Source: Nocardia jejuensis NBRC 103114 (lineage in GTDB: Bacteria > Actinomycetota > Actinomycetes > Mycobacteriales > Mycobacteriaceae). From it: a stretch of DNA of 55,516 bases. Made by a program: the position numbers and the translations under genes. A model generated the notes under the pieces. The model ran no database searches, was not told the DNA's origin, and saw nothing but the letters and a program-made list of their open reading frames with translations. This document shows, piece after piece, positions 1 through 9,601 of the stretch (position 1 is the first letter of the stretch; every line of letters begins with the position of its first letter). The DNA lies in the NCBI RefSeq assembly GCF_001613145.1, contig NZ_BDBU01000062.1, positions 1 through 55,516 of the forward strand. Direction: 5' to 3'.

Positions 1-818
1 GACGGCGCCACCGGAGCGGGCGCCGGCGCCGCGGCGGCGGGAACCGGAACGGTATCCGCGCCGACGGCGGCACGCTGCTCGTAATAGCCGTCCAGGGACT
101 GCTGATTCGCGACGCGAGCGGAGGTGGACTCGTACTCCGCGCGCTCCTCACGCGGCGCGGGCGCGGGTGTCGGGGCCTCCGCCGCGGCGATCTCGTTCTG
201 GTCCGGCAGGATGCTCGCGAGACCGCGCAGGGCGCGGCCGAAGTCGGGGTCGATCAGATCGGCGGCCGGATCATCGAGCGGCACAACGGAACCGCCGTGC
301 GCGTCCGGCTGGTAGCGCCAGTGCGCGGCGATGACCGAACGTCCGGCCTGCCACTGCAATTGGGCGACCCAGTAGCCCTTCTCGTCTTTCCAGGCGTCCC
401 ATTCGGCGACCTCGATATTGTGGCCGCGCTCGGCGAACGCCGCGGACACGATCTCGATGAGGGTCTCGATGGCGGGGCCGTCGTTGCGCACGGGATGCGC
501 CTTCTGCGCCAGCTCGGCGGCCCGAGCCCGTTCCAGGAGTACGGGATACGCGAAGCGCTCCACTCGACTGGCGGGCATGCCGGATTCATCGGTCACCTGC
601 TCGACGGACGCACCGGCACGGATTCGAGCCTGGATATCGCGAGGGCGCATCGTGGCTTCCGTTTCGATCTCGATTTGGCCGAATCGGGCAAGGTCTCCGC
701 GGGCCGCGGCACGCAGTTTGTCGTCGGCGGCGAGCCGGTACTTCTGACCGGTTTCGGTATCGATGCACACGATGTGCGCGGAATCGGGCGTCAATCCGAT
801 TACTCGAAGTTCACGCAC
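1..818 (-). CDS. sepH: SepH septation protein (DUF3071), 3' part outside window
   Basis: Cell-division regulator of actinobacteria; the family is known to bind FtsZ and promote Z-ring assembly. The visible product begins MRELRVIGLTPDSAH and runs about 270 residues to the window edge, so the C-terminus is missing. The N-terminal domain, with the conserved stretches around MRPRDIQARIRAGASVEQ and a helix-turn-helix-like segment, is the DUF3071/SepH signature. It is followed by an Ala/Pro-rich linker. The GTG start at 818 is chosen because AGGAGG lies 5-6 nt upstream (824-829 on the minus strand). The same order, sepH next to serC, is found in mycobacteria (Rv0883c-Rv0884c). Confidence 0.9.
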   Translation of the reverse strand, partial: MRELRVIGLTPDSAHIVCIDTETGQKYRLAADDKLRAAARGDLARFGQIEIETEATMRPRDIQARIRAGASVEQVTDESGMPASRVERFAYPVLLERARAAELAQKAHPVRNDGPAIETLIEIVSAAFAERGHNIEVAEWDAWKDEKGYWVAQLQWQAGRSVIAAHWRYQPDAHGGSVVPLDDPAADLIDPDFGRALRGLASILPDQNEIAAAEAPTPAPAPREERAEYESTSARVANQQSLDGYYEQRAAVGADTVPVPAAAAPAPAPVAP

Positions 819-1028
819 CGTTACCTCCTTGTCACTGCATCACACTCAGCGCTGCGTTTTTACAGCGCACAGGCTCGCGACATCGCCCACGTTTCTGGAA
901 CAGTAGTGCACTTCTGTGGTTCGTGGGGCGAGACACGCGGCGCGAAAATCTGTCGCCAGACTCCCGCGCCGCATACTGTGTCTTCTTTGGACCTTCCGAA
1001 TCTCTCCGGAGGGCTACCTGTTTCGGGT

Positions 1029-2153
1029 TCAGCCGATCTTCTCGACGACCCAATCGATGCAGCGGGTCAGCTGTGACACGTCCTCGGGATCGATCGCCGG
1101 GAACATTCCGATACGCAGCTGGTTACGACCCAGCTTACGGTACGGCTCGGTATCGACGATTCCGTTGGCGCGCAGCACCTTCGCCACCTGCGCGGCGTCC
1201 ACCGACTCCGAGAAATCGATGGTGCCGACGACCTGCGAGCGCAGCGCCGGGTTCTGTACGAACGGAGTCGCGTACTCGCTGGTCTCGGCCCACGAGTACA
1301 GCCGCGAGGAGGAATCCGCGGTGCGCTTCACGGCCCAGTCCAAACCGCCGTTGCCATTGAGCCATTCGATCTGGTTCGCGAACAGCAACAGCGTGGCGAG
1401 CGCGGGCGTGTTGTAGGTCTGGTCCTTGGTGGAGTTGTCGACCGCGATCGGCAGCGACAGGAATTCCGGTGTCCAGCGACCCGAGTTCTTGATCTCCTCG
1501 ACGCGCTCGAGCGCCTTCGGGCTCATCAGCGCGATCCACAGGCCGCCGTCGGCGGCGAAGCACTTCTGCGGCGCGAAGTAGTACACATCGGTGTCGGCGA
1601 CGTTCACCGGCAGACCGCCGGCGCCGGAGGTGGCGTCGATGGCGACGAGGGCGTGATCCGAATTCGCCGGGCGGGTGATCGGGATCGCGACACCGGTGGA
1701 GGTCTCGTTGTGCGCCCAGCCGATCAGGTCGACGGACGGATCCGAGGTCGGCTCGGGGGCGTCGCCCGGCTCCGACTTGATGACGATCGGGTCGCCGATG
1801 AACGGGTTGCCCTTGGCCACCGAGGCGAACTTCGAGGAGAACTCGCCGTTGCTCAGGTGCAGCGACTTCTCCCGGATCAGGCCGAACGCGGCGGCGTCCC
1901 AGAACGCCGTGGTGCCACCGTTGCCGAGGACGACCTCGTAACCGTCCGGCAGCGCGAACAATTCACGCAGGCCGGTGCGCACCCGCGCCACTACGTCCTT
2001 GACCGGCTTCTGCCGGTGCGAGGTGCCGAACACGGAGGCGCCGGTGTCCACCAGGGACTGCAGCTGTTCGGGACGCACCTTGGAAGGTCCGCAGCCGAAC
2101 CGTCCATCGGCGGGCTTGAGATCGTCGGGGATGGTCGGGAACGCAGAGGTCAT
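1029..2153 (-). CDS. serC: Phosphoserine aminotransferase
   Basis: PLP enzyme that converts 3-phosphohydroxypyruvate and glutamate to phosphoserine in serine biosynthesis; cytosolic. The product is 374 residues, the usual mycobacterial length. It has RFGCGPSKVRPEQ at the N-terminus, GNGGTTAFWDAA for the cofactor phosphate, the Asp of AIDATSGAGG, and Lys197 in FAPQKCFAADGG as the Schiff-base lysine. The ATG at 2153 is preferred over upstream in-frame starts because a TATTCT hexamer (2161-2166, minus) ends 7 nt before it. That is the spacing of a leaderless mRNA, and no Shine-Dalgarno sequence is present. About 210 bp separate it from sepH; I see no gene there. Confidence 0.94.
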   Translation of the reverse strand: MTSAFPTIPDDLKPADGRFGCGPSKVRPEQLQSLVDTGASVFGTSHRQKPVKDVVARVRTGLRELFALPDGYEVVLGNGGTTAFWDAAAFGLIREKSLHLSNGEFSSKFASVAKGNPFIGDPIVIKSEPGDAPEPTSDPSVDLIGWAHNETSTGVAIPITRPANSDHALVAIDATSGAGGLPVNVADTDVYYFAPQKCFAADGGLWIALMSPKALERVEEIKNSGRWTPEFLSLPIAVDNSTKDQTYNTPALATLLLFANQIEWLNGNGGLDWAVKRTADSSSRLYSWAETSEYATPFVQNPALRSQVVGTIDFSESVDAAQVAKVLRANGIVDTEPYRKLGRNQLRIGMFPAIDPEDVSQLTRCIDWVVEKIG

Positions 2154-2299
2154 GGCGACCAGAATAAAGCGTGGTAATCCCCATCCGAGCGGGTGGGTAG
2201 GCGTCTCGAATCGATCCGACCAGGCGGTTCGGCACGCCGACTCCGCACACACCGCGTAACGCTGTGTCACATGCCACATTGCTATTACGGTTTACCGCC

Positions 2300-3088
2300 A
2301 TGGACAAGGCCGCGCACGAGCGACCCGGCACCACCTCCGACGACCCGAGCGTGTCCGCGAATCCTGGACGCGCGCAACGCAGGACGGAGAATTCCGACGA
2401 TCGTCCGCGTCCCGGGCTGTTCCGCCGCGGCCTCGCCGGACTGCGACTGTCCTCCCAATTCGGCTCGCGAGGGTTGAACCGCCGGGGCCCGGCCCTGGAC
2501 GACGCCGCTCGCCGCGAATTGCTCCTGCACGGAGCCGAGGGCACAGCGACGGTCCTGAGCGTGCGTGACGCCCTCCCGGCATCCGCCCAGCGCTCCCCCG
2601 CCCGGCCCGGGGGCGACACCGAATTCTGGGTCCGCATCCGGCTCGAGGATCAGCATCCGTACGAGACCCGGGTGCGTCAGCGCGTGAACAGCGCCGATCA
2701 GGAGTGGATGCGGCCGGGTTCGATCATCGCCTGCCGCGTGGATCCCGGCGATCACGAGCGCGTGGTGCTCTACGTCCCCGCCATCGAGGAGACCAGCCGC
2801 ACCGGAACGGCCAAGATCCTGCGCGACGGCCGCCGCGCGCGTGCCACCGTGCTCGCGGCCACCCCGGTCGCCGCGAACTACACCGGGCGCGAGGATCCGG
2901 TGCTGCGGCTGGATCTGGAACTGCACGCCTGGGACGAGCCGCTGCCCTGGCGGGTGCGGATCGTCCAGTCGGTGCCGCTGGGCGCGCTGGAGCTGATGGA
3001 TCTGGGGCAGCATCTGCAGGTCGCGTTCTTCACCGTGGATCGAGGCGAATCGGTGGCGGTGGACTGGGCCGCGTCGCACCCGCTCTGA
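2300..3088 (+). CDS. Conserved actinobacterial protein of unknown function, two beta-rich repeats
   Basis: The product is 262 residues. I do not recognise a named family. An unstructured, charged N-terminus of about 70 residues is followed by two copies of a similar beta-rich module: one around GTATVLSVRDA...ETRVRQRV...GSIIACRVDPGDHERVVLYV, the second around RARATVLAATP...WRVRIVQSVPLGALELMDLGQHLQVAF. No signal peptide or membrane segment is seen. The ATG at 2300 is chosen because TACGGT (2286-2291) ends 8 nt upstream, consistent with leaderless initiation. It is divergent from serC, and the roughly 150 bp between them must hold both promoters. Confidence 0.7.
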   Translation: MDKAAHERPGTTSDDPSVSANPGRAQRRTENSDDRPRPGLFRRGLAGLRLSSQFGSRGLNRRGPALDDAARRELLLHGAEGTATVLSVRDALPASAQRSPARPGGDTEFWVRIRLEDQHPYETRVRQRVNSADQEWMRPGSIIACRVDPGDHERVVLYVPAIEETSRTGTAKILRDGRRARATVLAATPVAANYTGREDPVLRLDLELHAWDEPLPWRVRIVQSVPLGALELMDLGQHLQVAFFTVDRGESVAVDWAASHPL

Positions 3089-3122
3089 ATCGATACCGCC
3101 CGCGCGATCGATACCGCGCGCG

Positions 3123-3995
3123 CTACGGCAGTTTCACGAACTGGAATCCGGCCGCCTTCAACGCCGGGATCGCGGCGAACATGCCGGGCCCGGTGCCGGA
3201 GTTCGGGCGGTGCATGTGCGCCAGCGCGATGCCGCCGGGCTTGGCGTTCATCATGTTCGCCCGCACCTTGTCCGCGGCGGAGGTCGCGCCGAAGTCCGCG
3301 TTGACCGAGTAGCCGACCGGTGTTTCGCCCAGATCACGCACGATCGACACCGCGACTTCGTCGTATTGCGCTGTGCCGGTGCGGAAGAAGCGCGGCGCGC
3401 TGCCCGTCAGCGCCACGAGTCGTTCGTGGTTGCGCCACACCTCGTCCACGGCCTCCTGCGCGGACGCGGTGCCCTTGATCTCGTAGGCGGAGCGGCCGGT
3501 GACCGAGAGCGGACGGTGTGCGGTGCCGTGATTGGCGAGCTCGAACAGCGGGTTGGCGGCGAGTTGCGCGGCCCGGGCGGGGTTCGCGTCGATCCAGCGC
3601 TTGTTCAGGAACAGCGTCGCGGGCACCTGCTGAGCCTGCAGCAGCGCGAGCAGATTCTCATCGACATCGTTGTTGCCGGGGCCGCCGCAGGCGTCCAGGG
3701 TGAGCGCGAATTGTTTACCGGGGGAATCGAATCCGGTCATGATGCCGGACAGGTCCATCCCCCACTGCTGCGGTTTCTGCCCCGCGTACTTGGCGGCAAC
3801 GGCGTCCGGCCCGCCCTGCGTGGCGAGCGGCATCCGGGCCGGCACCACGGTGGGATCACTCCGGCCGATCAGCGGCTCGAGCAGGCGATCGGGCGAATTG
3901 CCCTTGGCCACACCACAACCGGAGGTCACGAAACCGGCCGCGAGGGCCGCACCGGCGGCGAGCAAGCGGCGCCGGGACAGTCCTGCGTCTAGCAC
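3123..3995 (-). CDS. Polysaccharide deacetylase (NodB fold) lipoprotein, Tat-type signal
   Basis: Predicted exported deacetylase of cell-envelope polysaccharide; the substrate cannot be inferred. The product is 290 residues. The N-terminus carries SRRRLLAAGAALAAG, a twin-arginine motif, then a TSGC lipobox with Cys27. NodB-type metal residues are visible: Asp101 in LTLDACGG and His156/His160 in NHGTAHRP, with FFRTGTAQYDE as a later motif. The second Asp of the classical TFDDG motif is Ala here. The GTG start has TAGCCT (4002-4007, minus) 6 nt upstream, so translation is probably leaderless. It converges with the 2300 gene. Confidence 0.85.
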   Translation of the reverse strand: MLDAGLSRRRLLAAGAALAAGFVTSGCGVAKGNSPDRLLEPLIGRSDPTVVPARMPLATQGGPDAVAAKYAGQKPQQWGMDLSGIMTGFDSPGKQFALTLDACGGPGNNDVDENLLALLQAQQVPATLFLNKRWIDANPARAAQLAANPLFELANHGTAHRPLSVTGRSAYEIKGTASAQEAVDEVWRNHERLVALTGSAPRFFRTGTAQYDEVAVSIVRDLGETPVGYSVNADFGATSAADKVRANMMNAKPGGIALAHMHRPNSGTGPGMFAAIPALKAAGFQFVKLP

Positions 3996-4039
3996 CGATG
4001 CAGGCTATGCGAAGAAATTCGCAAGAACCAGTCCTCGGC

Positions 4040-4225
4040 TCACCGTTGTTCCAACCTTCGCGGCCTGGTCACCAACTCGCCACCGCAATTGCGGCAGGTG
4101 TAATCCATCGTTCGAGCACAGTCTTCACAGAACGTGCACTCGTAAGAGCAGATCGACGCGGGGCCGTCGGCGGTGAGCTCGACGACCTCGCATCGTTCGC
4201 AGCGGGTCCGCATCTCCAGTGCCAC
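4040..4225 (-). CDS. DUF1272 zinc-ribbon-like small protein
   Basis: The product is 61 residues, the normal DUF1272 size. It begins MALEMRTRCERC and contains four CxxC/CxxxC elements (RCERC, CSYECTFC, CEDC, CRNCGGEL), which predict two zinc-binding knuckles. Function is unknown. The GTG at 4225 is chosen over upstream starts because GGAGGAG sits about 7 nt before it. Transcription is leftward, as for citA upstream, but a strong terminator at 4275-4313 lies between them. Confidence 0.85.
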   Translation of the reverse strand: MALEMRTRCERCEVVELTADGPASICSYECTFCEDCARTMDYTCRNCGGELVTRPRRLEQR

Positions 4226-4274
4226 GAAACGACTCCTCCGGGAAAGGATCCGGCGCGCGAGCCGGAGCCGCATA

Positions 4275-4313
4275 CGAGTGTGGCCCGCGGCGCACTGCCG
4301 CGGGCCACACTCG
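4275..4313 (-). terminator. Terminator hairpin downstream of citA
   Basis: A perfect 17-bp stem: the arm at 4275-4291 (CGAGTGTGGCCCGCGGC) pairs with 4297-4313 across a 5-nt loop. It lies 15 nt past the citA stop codon. Confidence 0.85.
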
Positions 4314-4327
4314 GGGAAAATGGCGGG

Positions 4328-5467
4328 TCAGTGGACCACGGTCTCCCAACCGGTCACGGACTCCGGGCTGCGCGGGGCCGGGCCGGTGTAGATGGCGGCC
4401 GGGCGAACCAGCTTGCCGAGCTTCTTCTGCTCGAGAATGTGCGCACACCAGCCGGCGGTGCGGCCACAGGTGAACATGGCGGGCATCATGTGCGCGGGAA
4501 CCTCGGCGAAGTCCAGGATGACCGCGGCCCAGAACTCGACATTGGTCTCGATGGCGCGGTCCGGGCGACGCTCACGCAATTCGGCCAGCGCGGCCTGCTC
4601 CAGCGCGGCGGCGACCTCGTAGCGCGGGGCGTCCAGGCGCTCGGCGGTGGCGCGCAGCACGCGGGCGCGGGGATCCTCGGCGCGGTAGACCCGGTGCCCG
4701 AAGCCCATGAGCTTTTCCTTGCGATCCAGGATGCCCTTGACCAGTGCGCGTGCGTCACCGGTCTTCTCGACGCCCTCGATCATCGGGAGCACCCGGGCGG
4801 GCGCGCCGCCGTGCAGCGGGCCGGACATCGCGCCGATCGCACCCGAGAGCGAGGCGGCCACGTCGGCGCCGGTGGAGGCGATGACGCGGGCGGTGAAGGT
4901 GGAGGCGTTCATGCCGTGCTCGGCGGCGGAGACCCAGTAGGCGTCGATGGCCTCGGTGTGCTTCGGGTCCGGCTCACCCTTCCAGCGGGTCATGAACCGC
5001 TCGGTGATGGTGGTGCACTCGTCGATCTGCTTCTGCGGCACGGCGGGCTGGTAGATGCCGCGCGCGGACTGCGCCACATAGGACAGCGCCATCACCGAGG
5101 CGCGCGCCAGATTGTCGCGAGCGGTGTCGTCGTCGATGTCCAGCAGCGGCTGGTAGCCCCAGATCGGGGCGAGCATGGCCAGGCCGGCCTGCACGTCGAC
5201 GCGCACGTCACCGGTGTGAATCGGCAGCGGGAAGGGCTCCGCCGGGGGCAGGCCGTGGCCGAATTCTCCGTCGACCAGGAGCGACCACACGTCACCGAAG
5301 GTGACCCGGTTCGCGACCAGGTCCTCGATATCGACGCCGCGGTAGCGAAGCGCGCCACCATCCTTGTCCGGTTCGGCGATATCGGTGGTGAAGGCCACCA
5401 CGCCTTCGAGACCGCTGACGAAGTCAGCCGGGATGACAGGGCTGGGAACCGCAGCGCTGGCAGTCAT
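4328..5467 (-). CDS. citA: Citrate synthase 2 (CitA type)
   Basis: Citrate synthase-family enzyme that condenses oxaloacetate with acetyl-CoA, or possibly a related acyl-CoA; cytosolic. The product is 379 residues, matching the short actinobacterial CitA subfamily (Rv0889c-like). Conserved segments are RYRGVDIEDLV near the N-terminus, GPLHGGAPARV (first catalytic His) and MGFGHRVYRAEDPRA (second His). The third catalytic position, Asp in NVDFY of other citrate synthases, reads Glu here (NVEFWAAVILD). The ATG at 5467 has GGAGAGTC upstream. It is divergent from pdxH. A second, longer citrate synthase lies at 7963. Confidence 0.9.
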   Translation of the reverse strand: MTASAAVPSPVIPADFVSGLEGVVAFTTDIAEPDKDGGALRYRGVDIEDLVANRVTFGDVWSLLVDGEFGHGLPPAEPFPLPIHTGDVRVDVQAGLAMLAPIWGYQPLLDIDDDTARDNLARASVMALSYVAQSARGIYQPAVPQKQIDECTTITERFMTRWKGEPDPKHTEAIDAYWVSAAEHGMNASTFTARVIASTGADVAASLSGAIGAMSGPLHGGAPARVLPMIEGVEKTGDARALVKGILDRKEKLMGFGHRVYRAEDPRARVLRATAERLDAPRYEVAAALEQAALAELRERRPDRAIETNVEFWAAVILDFAEVPAHMMPAMFTCGRTAGWCAHILEQKKLGKLVRPAAIYTGPAPRSPESVTGWETVVH

Positions 5468-5567
5468 GTTGTGACTCTCCTTGCAAGTCGGGCTGCCCGA
5501 TCCGTGGGCGGCCACGCCGATCGCTTAGACCTTAACGCGAGCATTACTCCGGAGTAACCTCTGCCCC

Positions 5568-6293
5568 ATGCGCGACCAGGAGAATTCCGCCACGTCCGAT
5601 CTCGACATCGCGGCCATGCGCGTGGAGTACGGCGTGGACGCCGGCGACAACCATCCGGGCCTGGAAACCGACCTGGACGAGACCTGGTTGTCCGACGGCT
5701 GGGAACCGTTGCTGCGCAATTGGATCGAGCACGCCACCAGTGCCGGGATCACCGATGCCAATGCCATGGTGCTGGCCACCGTCGAGATGACCGACGAGGG
5801 CCCGCATCCGGCCTCCCGGACCGTGCTGTGCAAGGGACTCTCGCCCGAGGGTGTGACTTTTTACACCAATTACGACTCGTTCAAGGGCCGCGCCCTGGCC
5901 ACGACGCCCTGGGCCTCGGCCACCTTCGTCTGGCCGGTGCTCGGGCGGCAGGTGACCGTGCGCGGTCCGGTGCGACGGGTCGGAGCCGAGGTCACGGCCG
6001 TGTACTGGCGTTCGCGGCCACGCGGATCCCAGCTGGGCGCGTGGGCGTCGCTGCAGTCGCGGCCGATCGCCTCGCGCGAGGATCTGGACCTGCAGTTGAC
6101 GGAAGTCACAGAGCGCTTCGAGGGCGTGGCGGAGATCCCGGTGCCCCCGCACTGGGGCGGATTCCAGCTGCGGCCGCACTACGTGGAGTTCTGGCAGGGG
6201 CGGCGCAGCCGCATGCACAACCGGTTGCGGGTCGTGCTGGAGCCGGGCAACACCGAGGTGACCGCCATGAAGGTGGAGCGTCTACAGCCCTAG
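5568..6293 (+). CDS. pdxH: Pyridoxamine 5'-phosphate oxidase
   Basis: FMN enzyme that oxidises PNP/PMP to pyridoxal 5'-phosphate, the cofactor used by several enzymes encoded in this window (SerC, DapC-like). The product is 241 residues. Family motifs are visible in order: ANAMVLATVEMTDEGPHPASRTVLCKG, FYTNYDSFKGRALATTPWAS, VRGPVRRV, FWQGRRSRMHNRL and the C-terminal VERLQP. The ATG at 5568 has TAACCT (5555-5560) 7 nt upstream and no Shine-Dalgarno, consistent with leaderless translation. The TAG stop overlaps the start of a 23-bp direct repeat. Confidence 0.94.
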   Translation: MRDQENSATSDLDIAAMRVEYGVDAGDNHPGLETDLDETWLSDGWEPLLRNWIEHATSAGITDANAMVLATVEMTDEGPHPASRTVLCKGLSPEGVTFYTNYDSFKGRALATTPWASATFVWPVLGRQVTVRGPVRRVGAEVTAVYWRSRPRGSQLGAWASLQSRPIASREDLDLQLTEVTERFEGVAEIPVPPHWGGFQLRPHYVEFWQGRRSRMHNRLRVVLEPGNTEVTAMKVERLQP

Positions 6294-6359
6294 CGGCGGT
6301 GCCGATCGATGCCTGGCGGCGGTGCCGTCCGGTGCCTGGCGGCGGTGCCGAACAGCGCT
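6293..6359. repeat. Three tandem 23-bp direct repeats
   Basis: The core GCGGCGGTGCC recurs at 6293, 6316 and 6339, an exact 23-bp period, immediately after the pdxH stop codon. The intervening 12 bp are similar but not identical (CGATGCCTG against CGGTGCCTG). I cannot assign a role. Confidence 0.7.
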
Positions 6360-6488
6360 GTGACACAACGGCACCGGAGCCGATCCGAGACAAGGTAATA
6401 AGTCGTGGGATCTATCACGTCCGAATGGTGGGATGTTTCGGGCGAATGACCTAGCCAAGCACTGTTTCCCGTCGCTAATGTCACGCCG

Positions 6489-7772
6489 GTGAAAGTGCTC
6501 GCCGACATAACCCCGCTCCGGAATCCCCACTATCGCAGGTTGTGGACCACCGGAGTCGTCACCGTCATCGGTGCGCAATTGTCGGTGGTCGCCGTACCCA
6601 AGCAGCTGTACGACATCACGCACAGCTCGTCGTATGTCGGTTTGGCCGGACTGTTCGGCCTGGTCCCGCTCATCGTGTTCGGCCTGTGGGGCGGCGCGCT
6701 GGCCGACGTCATGGACCGGCGCAAGCTGCTGCTGATCACCAGCACCGGCACCGGACTCACCGCACTCGCCTTCTGGGCGCAGGCCGCGGCGGGGCTGAAC
6801 AATCCCTGGCTGGTGCTCGGACTCTTCGCGGTGCAGCAGGCGTTCTTCGCGGTGAACCAGCCTGCCCGCAGCGCCATCTATCCGCGACTGCTGCCGAAAG
6901 AGCAACTGCCGGCGGCCAATTCGCTGTCCATGACGGTCATGCAGTTCGGCGCGATCGCCGGGCCCGTGATGGCGGGCATGCTCATCCCGGTCGCCGGGCT
7001 GGCCACGCTCTATCTGCTCGACTCCATCGCGCTGCTGGCCACGCTGTGGGCCACCTGGAAACTGCCCCCGATCCCGCCGACCGGCGAATCGCGCCGGGCC
7101 GGACTCCGCGAGGTCCTGGACGGCTTCGTCTATCTGGCGACCCAGCGAATCCTGCTGGCCTCCTTCGCCGTCGATGTGATCGCCATGGTGTTCGGCATGC
7201 CGCGCGCGCTGTTCCCGGAGATCGCGCAGGACAGCTTCGGCGACACCGCGAGCAGCGGTCACGCGCTCGGCCTGCTTTTCGCGGCGATGTCGGTGGGCGC
7301 GGTGTTCGGCGGCGTCTTCTCCGGATGGCTCTCGCGCATCCGCCGCCAGGGTCTGGCCGTGGTGATCCTGATCGTGCTGTGGGGCCTGGGCATGGTGGGC
7401 TTCGGTCTGGCCGTCGGCGCGGCCGGGCACTCGCTGAGCCTCACCGTCGCGCTGTGGATCGCCTTCGCCTGCCTGGCGTTCGGCGGGGCCGTCGACATGT
7501 TCTCCGCGGCCCTGCGCACCACCATGCTGCAGTCCGTCGCGACCGACGAGATGCGCGGCCGGTTGCAGGGCGTGTTCATCGTCGTCGTGGCCGGCGGACC
7601 CCGCATCGGTGATGTTGCGCACGGTTTCGCCGCGGCCGCCGTGGGTACCGCGGCGGCCGCTGCCGGAGGCGGCGTCCTGGTGGTGATCGGCATGGTGATC
7701 GCGGCGTTGATCTTCCCGGCGTTCGTCCGATACCGAGTAGCGCGGGCGCACTCGGAGATTCGCGTCGCGTAG
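6489..7772 (+). CDS. MFS transporter, EntS/DHA3-like exporter
   Basis: Predicted 12-helix inner-membrane exporter of 427 residues. It begins with the NPHYRRLWTTGVVTVIGAQLSVVAV segment typical of the EntS/enterobactin-exporter-like MFS group. It carries the loop 2-3 motif GGALADVMDRRKLL, a second-half DEMRGRLQGVF and a dense run of hydrophobic helices. The substrate is unknown. The GTG at 6489 lies 7 nt after TAATGT (6476-6481), suggesting a leaderless mRNA. It sits between pdxH and gltA on the same strand with about 190 bp on each side. Confidence 0.85.
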   Translation: MKVLADITPLRNPHYRRLWTTGVVTVIGAQLSVVAVPKQLYDITHSSSYVGLAGLFGLVPLIVFGLWGGALADVMDRRKLLLITSTGTGLTALAFWAQAAAGLNNPWLVLGLFAVQQAFFAVNQPARSAIYPRLLPKEQLPAANSLSMTVMQFGAIAGPVMAGMLIPVAGLATLYLLDSIALLATLWATWKLPPIPPTGESRRAGLREVLDGFVYLATQRILLASFAVDVIAMVFGMPRALFPEIAQDSFGDTASSGHALGLLFAAMSVGAVFGGVFSGWLSRIRRQGLAVVILIVLWGLGMVGFGLAVGAAGHSLSLTVALWIAFACLAFGGAVDMFSAALRTTMLQSVATDEMRGRLQGVFIVVVAGGPRIGDVAHGFAAAAVGTAAAAAGGGVLVVIGMVIAALIFPAFVRYRVARAHSEIRVA

Positions 7773-7814
7773 GCGCGCCGAGGCGGCCGATGCATATAAC
7801 ACATCACCGCCCGG

Positions 7815-7847
7815 TACCTCACCTGGCGAGGATGTGACTGTGAGGTA
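7815..7847. promoter_or_regulatory. 8-bp inverted repeat upstream of gltA (candidate operator)
   Basis: TACCTCAC (7815-7822) and GTGAGGTA (7840-7847) form a perfect inverted repeat 25 bp apart, centre to centre. It lies about 115 bp before the gltA start. I cannot name the regulator. Confidence 0.4.
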
Positions 7848-7962
7848 GAAAAGAGAGACCCTCGTTTCTCGGGCCTACTGGACAGCGGCTAGCGTTGAAC
7901 CAAGCGCGTCGTCGCTACCCGCGTCCGATGCCTACGGTTTCAAGCCTGAGAGGGATTCTTCC

Positions 7963-9276
<1,314 letters not shown>

Positions 9277-9317
9277 TCCGCGGCCGCCGACGCGATCGGC
9301 GGCCGACACAGCTTGTC

Positions 9318-9352
9318 GCAGACCCGCTTCCGAGTTTCGGAAGCGGGTCTGC
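9318..9352 (+). terminator. gltA terminator
   Basis: A perfect 16-bp stem: arm 9318-9333 (GCAGACCCGCTTCCGA) with 9337-9352 across GTT, followed by GTCGTTTC. It lies 42 nt after the gltA stop. Confidence 0.88.
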
Positions 9353-9363
9353 GTCGTTTCCGG

Positions 9364-9383
9364 GGCAGGTCGACGGACCTGCC
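9364..9383 (+). terminator. Second hairpin behind gltA
   Basis: GGCAGGTC (9364-9371) and GACCTGCC (9376-9383) pair perfectly with a GACG loop. With the preceding terminator it should insulate the downstream hairpin array from gltA transcription. Confidence 0.55.
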
Positions 9384-9507
9384 TCGAATCCACACCGGCG
9401 ACCCGGCTTCGAATCACGCTGGGCGACAGCGGAGCTCACCTCTCCCGCTCACCCGGCGGACCACGGGCTCGACCCGCCGCCGATGATCGTTTTTCGGGCC
9501 GTTCGTG

Positions 9508-9536
9508 TTTACAAGCTCTTCTTAAGAATCTTGTTG
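9508..9536 (+). promoter_or_regulatory. AT-rich palindromic region, candidate promoter/operator of the hairpin array
   Basis: This short AT-rich island stands out in GC-rich DNA. It holds the perfect palindrome TTCTTAAGAA (9519-9528) inside the inverted repeat ACAAG (9511-9515)/CTTGT (9530-9534). TAAGAA or AAGAAT could serve as a -10 element, but no convincing -35 is seen. It is the best promoter candidate upstream of the array. Confidence 0.35.
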
Positions 9537-9555
9537 GGCGGCACCGGCATTGTTC

Positions 9556-9584
9556 TTCTCACGAGGTCGAAACGGCCTCAGAAG
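9556..9584 (+). other. Leader stem before the hairpin array
   Basis: CTTCT (9556-9560) pairs with AGAAG (9580-9584), and GAGG (9564-9567) with CCTC (9576-9579). This gives a 9-bp interrupted stem with a 3-nt bulge, 18 nt upstream of the first array hairpin. It may be the 5' end of the same RNA. Confidence 0.35.
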
Positions 9585-9601
9585 TAAGAAGACCGGGGGA
9601 A

